DNA from: Arcicella rosea
Lineage (GTDB): Bacteria > Bacteroidota > Bacteroidia > Cytophagales > Spirosomataceae
Assembly (NCBI RefSeq): GCF_014204325.1
Contig: NZ_JACHKT010000010.1
Span: 62,001-126,000 of the forward strand
Direction of reading: 5' to 3'
DNA length: 64,000 bases
This document shows positions 63,081 to 64,000 of this stretch, in pieces (position 1 is the stretch's first letter; every line of letters begins with the position of its first letter). The position numbers were made by a program, and so were the translations under genes. Under the pieces are notes generated by a model. The model searched no databases. It was not told the origin of the DNA and worked only from the letters and a program-made list of their open reading frames with translations.

Positions 63081-64000
63081 TTAATAACCCACGGCAGTAT
63101 CGTCTGCTCTTACATCGGCTCCGCCTTCGTAAGTGCCATCTGGTAAAACCAAAATACAGTCCATTCTACCAATCGTATTTTTTTGTGAATCTAGTTTATA
63201 ACCTCTTTCACGCATTCTGATTAAGGTTTTTTCGGTGAATGCTCCTTCTTCAAAAGTAGTTCTATCGGGCATCCATTGATGATGAAAACGGAGTGCATCA
63301 ACAGCCTGTTGCATTGACATTTGATGTTCTGCAACATTTAAAAATACTTGAAAAACAGAAGTAATAATGGTTGAGCCACCCGGAGTACCCAAAATCATCA
63401 ATAATTTACCATCTTTCTCTACAATCGTTGGCGTCATTGAAGAAAGCATTCTTTTATTGGCAGCAATGGCATTGGCTTCGTTTCCGATTAATCCATACAC
63501 ATTAGGAACACCAGGCTTGATTGAAAAATCATCCATTTCATCATTCATTAAAAACCCTGCTCCGTCCACTACTACTTTACTTCCATACGAACCATTCAAA
63601 GTTGTAGTAATTGATACTGCGTTTCCTTCTTTATCTACAAAAGAGGAATGCGTTGTTTCTGGACTTTCATAACCGATAATATCTCCGCCTTTTACAATTT
63701 TACTATCTGTAGCTTGAGCGAATTGAAAATCTTGCCAACGTTTCTTTAAGTATTCAGCCTCTAATAATTCTTTCTGAGGTACTTTCACAAAATCTGGGTC
63801 GCCCAACCATTTAGAACGGTCTGCATACACACGACGCTCCGCTTCAATCATTACTTGGGTTGTTGAATCACTATGCCAGCCCCATTTTTGGAGCGGATAA
63901 GGTTCTACAAATTTCAATAATTGTAAAAGAGCTATTCCTCCGCTTGATGGCGGTGGCATAGAAATTACTTTCAATTTTTTATAATGCCCAATTACCGCAT
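63081..64000 (-). CDS. ggt: Gamma-glutamyltransferase (C-terminal part, cut by window edge)
   Basis: The minus-strand frame is open to position 64000 and reads AVIGHYKKLKVISMPPPSSGG before the nominal TTG start at 63974, so the gene continues beyond the window. The visible part includes the catalytic small subunit: TTHSSFVDKEGNAVS with the processing Thr/Ser region (TTHSS), the oxyanion and substrate region SMTPTIVEKDGK, and GGADVRADDTAVGY at the end. It transfers or hydrolyses the gamma-glutamyl group of glutathione in the periplasm. The N-terminal signal peptide is outside the window. Confidence 0.93.
   Translation of the reverse strand, partial: AVIGHYKKLKVISMPPPSSGGIALLQLLKFVEPYPLQKWGWHSDSTTQVMIEAERRVYADRSKWLGDPDFVKVPQKELLEAEYLKKRWQDFQFAQATDSKIVKGGDIIGYESPETTHSSFVDKEGNAVSITTTLNGSYGSKVVVDGAGFLMNDEMDDFSIKPGVPNVYGLIGNEANAIAANKRMLSSMTPTIVEKDGKLLMILGTPGGSTIITSVFQVFLNVAEHQMSMQQAVDALRFHHQWMPDRTTFEEGAFTEKTLIRMRERGYKLDSQKNTIGRMDCILVLPDGTYEGGADVRADDTAVGY

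Overview
The window looks like ordinary chromosome from a gliding-type Bacteroidota, most likely order Cytophagales (Spirosomaceae-like; the genus is a guess). Evidence is the AT-rich base composition, the giant SprA translocon of the type IX secretion system, GldF, families largely confined to Bacteroidota (DUF5683, DUF4199, DUF4286), and TANNTTTG-type -7 promoter boxes. I see no phage, insertion sequence, integrase, CRISPR array or rRNA. Two RNA genes are visible: tRNA-Ala(GGC), and a 163-nt tRNA-like RNA that no standard class explains.

Layout. 1-4.4 kb (minus strand): a truncated sensor kinase, tRNA-Ala, an outer-membrane protein and hisC, hisD, hisG. 4.6-13.5 kb: a secreted S15-type hydrolase, the tRNA-like RNA, an Lrp regulator, sufB, PBP4 (dacB), lepA and a Crp/Fnr regulator. 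13.5-19.3 kb: a DUF819 membrane protein and a large AddA-like helicase/nuclease, each flanked by unusual repeats. 19.3-25.6 kb: a TlpA-like thioredoxin, an OmpA lipoprotein, a small stress-type operon and a 981-residue FAD/Fe-S oxidoreductase. 25.7-34.7 kb: MacB-like permease, acyltransferase, mdh, YkvA-like protein, tatA, gatA, MltD-like transglycosylase and ruvA. 35-46 kb: sprA (7.3 kb), gcvH, a degenerate dihydroorotase, two DUF4199 proteins and gldF. 46-52 kb: DUF4286, a secreted protein, a Tat-exported Gfo/Idh/MocA protein and an M28 peptidase. 50.9-55.6 kb (minus strand): the parA-parB-DUF5683-dapB-lepB block. 56-64 kb: peptide transporter, VIT1-like metal transporter, Dph6-like PP-loop ligase, FUSC protein, a two-component system, a USP-like protein and a truncated gamma-glutamyltransferase.

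Functionally, cell-envelope genes dominate. SprA and GldF serve T9SS and gliding. TatA and LepB serve export, and the Gfo/Idh/MocA protein has a Tat signal that would use TatA. PBP4 and the MltD-like enzyme remodel peptidoglycan. The rest are housekeeping (his, suf, gcv, mdh, gat, dap, ruv, par).

The most interesting signals are outside genes. (1) The tRNA-like RNA at 6728-6890 has a complete tRNA fold, an encoded CCA and a roughly 90-nt structured insert in the variable region, behind a near-consensus promoter. (2) Several families of intergenic tandem repeats sit mostly at gene 3' ends. They include a 41-bp hairpin array with a compensatory stem change, a 42-bp array open on both strands, a 15-bp array, and short-word arrays that face inverted copies of themselves. 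(3) A dihydroorotase homologue has lost several metal or substrate residues. All family calls are from reading the sequence; no database was searched.
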